This document shows, piece by piece, positions 33,381 to 35,685 of a stretch of 35,685 nt of DNA. The translations under genes and the position numbers were made by a program. The notes under the pieces were generated by a model that saw nothing but the letters and a program-made list of their open reading frames with translations, was not told where the DNA came from and ran no database searches. Position 1 is the first letter of the stretch. The number at the start of each line of letters is the position of its first letter. This DNA is from Chloroflexi bacterium OHK40 (GTDB lineage Bacteria > Chloroflexota > Chloroflexia > Chloroflexales > Chloroflexaceae), in NCBI GenBank assembly GCA_004367505.1, contig SFCB01000211.1, positions 1 to 35,685 on the forward strand. The letters run 5' to 3'.

Positions 33381-34430
33381 ATGGAGATGATCTGGCCCGC
33401 GTCGCTGCTTCTGCTGGGGGCGCTGCCATTGCTGCTCGCGCTCTATCTCTGGCAGCTTCGGCGCCGCCGGCGCTACGCGGTGCGCTATTCGAGCCTCACG
33501 CTCCTGCGCGAGGCGATCATCCCCGGGTCCCGCTGGCTGCGCCACCTCCCATTCGCGCTCTTTCTGGCGGCCCTCGCCGCCCTCGTGGTGGCCATGGCCC
33601 GCCCGGTGGCCGTGGTCCAGGTGCCTACCAACCAGACGGCGATCATCCTGGCGATTGATATCTCACGGAGCATGTGCGCGACTGATATTCCACCCAACCG
33701 GCTCGCCGCCGCCGAGGCGGCTGCCCTGCAGTTCATCCAGCGCCAGCCTGCCGGTACCCGGATCGGGGTCGTGGCCTTCGCCGGCTTCGCCCAGCTCGTC
33801 CAGGCCCCCACGACCGACCTCGCCGCGCTCGAGGCTGCCATCGATGGGCTCACGACCGGCCGAGGGACGGCCATCGGTACCGGGATTCTCGAGTCCCTTG
33901 ATGCGATCGCCGCCCTGAATACCGGCGTGGCGCCTAGCGTCCGTGACCTTGATGCGGCGCCCCCGGTCGAGCCCCGGCCCCCCGGCGCCTACGCGCCCGA
34001 GGTGATCGTTTTGCTCACCGATGGGGTGACGACGACCGGTACCCCGCCGCTGGAGGCCGCCCGGCAGGCCAGCGAGCGTGGCGTGCGGGTCTACACGATT
34101 GGCTTTGGTACAGCTGGTGGCGGCCCCTTCGACTGTGGCGGGCAGTTCGGCGGCGGGCAGTTCGGCGGCGGGCAGTTCGGCGGCGGGCAGTTCGGCGGCT
34201 TCCGCCGTGGGATCGATGAGGAGACACTGGTTCAGGTGGCCCAGCTCACCGACGGCGAGTATTTCGCGGCCTCCAGCGCCGGTGAGCTCCAGGAGGTCTT
34301 CGCGAACCTTCCGATCACTTACACTACCGTGCGCGAAACCACTGAAGTGAGTGCTGGCTTCGCTGCCGCTGGCGCCATCCTTGCGCTCTGCGCCGTGGGG
34401 CTCGCGCTCCTCCGAAGCCCGCTCCCATGA
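33381..34430 (+). CDS. BatB-like membrane von Willebrand protein with GGQFG repeat
   Basis: 349 residues, a paralogue of the preceding protein with the same helix layout and the same metal-site position (D93-I-S95-R-S97, DISRSM), then GTAIGTGIL and LLTDGVTTTG. Unlike its neighbour it carries an insert at about 253-272: four tandem GGQFG units preceded by a Cys. The insert lies between the VWA core strand VRVYTIGFGT and the helix EETLVQVAQL, at the place where the paralogue has a short loop. The end overlaps the next gene by ATGA. Confidence 0.87.
   Translation: MEMIWPASLLLLGALPLLLALYLWQLRRRRRYAVRYSSLTLLREAIIPGSRWLRHLPFALFLAALAALVVAMARPVAVVQVPTNQTAIILAIDISRSMCATDIPPNRLAAAEAAALQFIQRQPAGTRIGVVAFAGFAQLVQAPTTDLAALEAAIDGLTTGRGTAIGTGILESLDAIAALNTGVAPSVRDLDAAPPVEPRPPGAYAPEVIVLLTDGVTTTGTPPLEAARQASERGVRVYTIGFGTAGGGPFDCGGQFGGGQFGGGQFGGGQFGGFRRGIDEETLVQVAQLTDGEYFAASSAGELQEVFANLPITYTTVRETTEVSAGFAAAGAILALCAVGLALLRSPLP
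34137..34196 (+). repeat. Four tandem 15-base repeats in the BatB-like gene
   Basis: Four identical copies of GGCGGGCAGTTCGGC encode four GGQFG units in frame. Identity at every third position shows recent expansion by slippage rather than protein-level selection alone. Confidence 0.9.
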
Positions 34431-35125
34431 GCCAGCACACCCCCTTCTTCGAGCTCCAGGCCGCCTTTGGTGGCCCAGGCTGCGCAATCTGCGCGCTCAC
34501 CGTGCGCACCCTCGAGCGCTACTTCGCCGGCCTGGTCTATGAGAAGGTCAACGACATTCGCACCCGTGAGAGCATCCGCCGGGCCTACGGGTTCTGCGCC
34601 GCCCACGGCGCTATGCTCCGCTCCGCCCGGAGTGCCCTGGGTGTCGCGATTGTCCAGCGCGATGTGCTACGGGCCGCCGCTGCCGCCCTCGCCGCAGCTC
34701 CCCCGTCTGCTGCTCCCCAGGGCTGGCGCGCCGCGCTGCCCGGTGCTCGCCGCCAGTCCGGCGCGCCGCTCGATCCGCGGCACCCCTGCCCCGCCTGTGA
34801 GCTTGCCGCCGCCACCGCCGCCGGCTGGGTGCAGACCCTCGTGCGCGACTACTCTGGCCTGCGCCCCGCCCTTCAGGCATCCTCCGGCCTCTGCCTTGAC
34901 CACCTGCGGGCAGCGCTTGCCCACTCCGAGCTTGCTACCGCCGCCGAACTTCGCGAGGACCAGCTGGCGATCTGGGCCCGCCTTGAGGCCGAGCTCGATG
35001 AGCTCATTCGCAAGCACGATCACCAGTTTGCCGCCGAGCCCGTGGGCGCCGAGCGAGATGCCTGGGCCCGCGCGACCGAGTTGCTCGCGGGCGACTGGCG
35101 CGTGACGGGGAGTAGCCGGGGGTAG
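34427..35125 (+). CDS. DUF6062-like cysteine-rich protein
   Basis: 232 residues. Cys/His pairs recur in two halves: CAIC near residue 20 and GFCAAH near 57, then CPAC near 123 and GLCLDH near 155. Such spacing suggests two similar metal-binding or helical modules, as in the DUF6062 family. There is no signal or membrane segment. The start overlaps the BatB-like stop (ATGA), so it is co-translated with the MoxR/DUF58/Bat cluster. Its function is unknown; Zn or Fe-S binding is an inference from the cysteines. Confidence 0.75.
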   Translation: MSQHTPFFELQAAFGGPGCAICALTVRTLERYFAGLVYEKVNDIRTRESIRRAYGFCAAHGAMLRSARSALGVAIVQRDVLRAAAAALAAAPPSAAPQGWRAALPGARRQSGAPLDPRHPCPACELAAATAAGWVQTLVRDYSGLRPALQASSGLCLDHLRAALAHSELATAAELREDQLAIWARLEAELDELIRKHDHQFAAEPVGAERDAWARATELLAGDWRVTGSSRG

Positions 35126-35182
35126 CGGGCCGCCGCCACTTGCGCCGGGTGGCCTGGCACCAAGGCCAGCTTCCCGCCCATG

Positions 35183-35260
35183 TGTCGTTCCCGCGCAGGC
35201 GGGTACTCAGCGCACGCGGGGGCAGGCTCGTGGGCCTCCCGCCCTGGACGCCCGCCTGCG
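35183..35260. repeat. Inverted copy of the dispersed palindromic repeat
   Basis: The minus strand carries CGCAGGCGGGCGTCCAGGG plus CGGG (35238-35260), then GCCTGCCCCCGCG, matching 19978-20024, and further on CCCGCCTGCGCGGGAACGACAC, matching the 29343-29368 type. It joins both repeat types in one place. Confidence 0.65.
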
Positions 35261-35296
35261 ACGTTGCTCAAGCCCTGTCCCCGGCTGGCAGACAAC

Positions 35297-35325
35297 TTGA
35301 CAATTCTGCGCGATTAACTTATTAT
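35297..35325 (+). promoter_or_regulatory. Strong sigma-70 promoter driving the SAM riboswitch
   Basis: A perfect TTGACA at 35297-35302 is separated by 17 bases from TATTAT at 35320-35325. Transcription should start near 35332, about 20 bases before the aptamer. Confidence 0.85.
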
Positions 35326-35351
35326 GCCCGCCACAATAACTGCATAGCAAC

Positions 35352-35526
<175 letters not shown>

Positions 35527-35544
35527 CGGGCGAGCCTGGATACA

Positions 35545-35573
35545 CGCCCCTTCCACATACCGTGGGAGGGGCG
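35545..35573 (+). terminator. Expression-platform terminator of the SAM riboswitch
   Basis: CGCCCCTTCCAC (35545-35556) pairs with GTGGGAGGGGCG (35562-35573) over 12 pairs with one G-T wobble and a 5-base loop. Bases GGAAG just before P1 closes (35517-35521) and GGGCG (35528-35532) could pair with the left arm as an antiterminator when SAM is absent. Confidence 0.75.
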
Positions 35574-35618
35574 TTGTGCTGAACCGCGAGCCGCCCGCGC
35601 TCAGCACGGGAGACCCAC

Positions 35619-35685
35619 ATGCTCGCCCAGGCCACCGCACGCCAGGCTACGATCACCCCGGAACTGCTTGGCCACGATACGCTCC
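35619..35685 (+). CDS. Start of a SAM-riboswitch-controlled gene, cut by the window edge
   Basis: The ATG at 35619 has GGGAG seven bases upstream; the visible residues read MLAQATARQATITPELLGHD and run off the edge. The SAM-I switch implies a gene for methionine, cysteine or SAM synthesis, or transport of their precursors. The 22 residues visible are not enough to name it; they do not match the usual starts of MetK or MetE. Confidence 0.7.
   Translation, partial: MLAQATARQATITPELLGHDTL

Overview
The window is high-GC, tightly packed DNA. It probably comes from a member of the Chloroflexota, close to the filamentous Chloroflexales. That placement is an inference from gene style: DUF2723 and PIG-V membrane glycosyltransferases, very long surface proteins with SdrD-like repeats, NarL-type two-component genes, a mmd-type sodium pump and a SAM-I riboswitch. 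No rRNA or other marker gene confirms it. I saw no phage, transposase, CRISPR array or tRNA gene.

Region 1 (1-14.6 kb). After the tail of a gene entering from the left, six genes lie on the minus strand. Two are membrane glycosyltransferase-like proteins (PIG-V type and DUF2723 type) and one is a small exported protein. The centrepiece is a 2470-residue multicopper oxidase with an N-terminal membrane region, three two-cupredoxin units, five SdrD/Cna-like repeats and a chitobiase-C-like domain. Just upstream are a 190-residue anchored protein with a Met/His-rich segment and a 747-residue anchored PKD/REJ-type protein. These last three look like one surface oxidase locus, possibly acting on metals, as MnxG-type oxidases do.

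Region 2 (15.1-21.9 kb). A stand-alone receiver protein precedes a NarL-type histidine kinase and a translationally coupled LuxR-type regulator. These are followed by a long-chain-type acyl-CoA ligase and a Tat-exported amidase-signature enzyme.

Region 3 (22.3-26.0 kb). Four genes in the order carboxyltransferase, membrane delta/gamma subunit, biotin carrier and beta subunit match mmdADCB. They predict a sodium-pumping methylmalonyl-CoA (or related acyl-CoA) decarboxylase. No biotin carboxylase is present, which argues against an ordinary acyl-CoA carboxylase.

Region 4 (26.1-28.9 kb, minus strand). It holds an acetyl-xylan-esterase-family hydrolase, a ring-cleaving-dioxygenase-like VOC protein and a MarR regulator. 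The marR promoter has a perfect TTGACA box, a 16-bp palindrome over its -10 box, and essentially no leader.

Region 5 (29.5-35.1 kb, plus strand). An anchored trypsin-like protease is followed by MoxR ATPase, DUF58, two BatA/BatB-like von Willebrand proteins and a cysteine-rich DUF6062-like protein, most with short spacings or overlaps. The window ends with a textbook promoter, a SAM-I riboswitch with a long P3 arm, a terminator hairpin and the first codons of the controlled gene.

GC-rich palindromic repeats related to one another lie at about 19.98-20.10, 29.34 and 35.18-35.26 kb.
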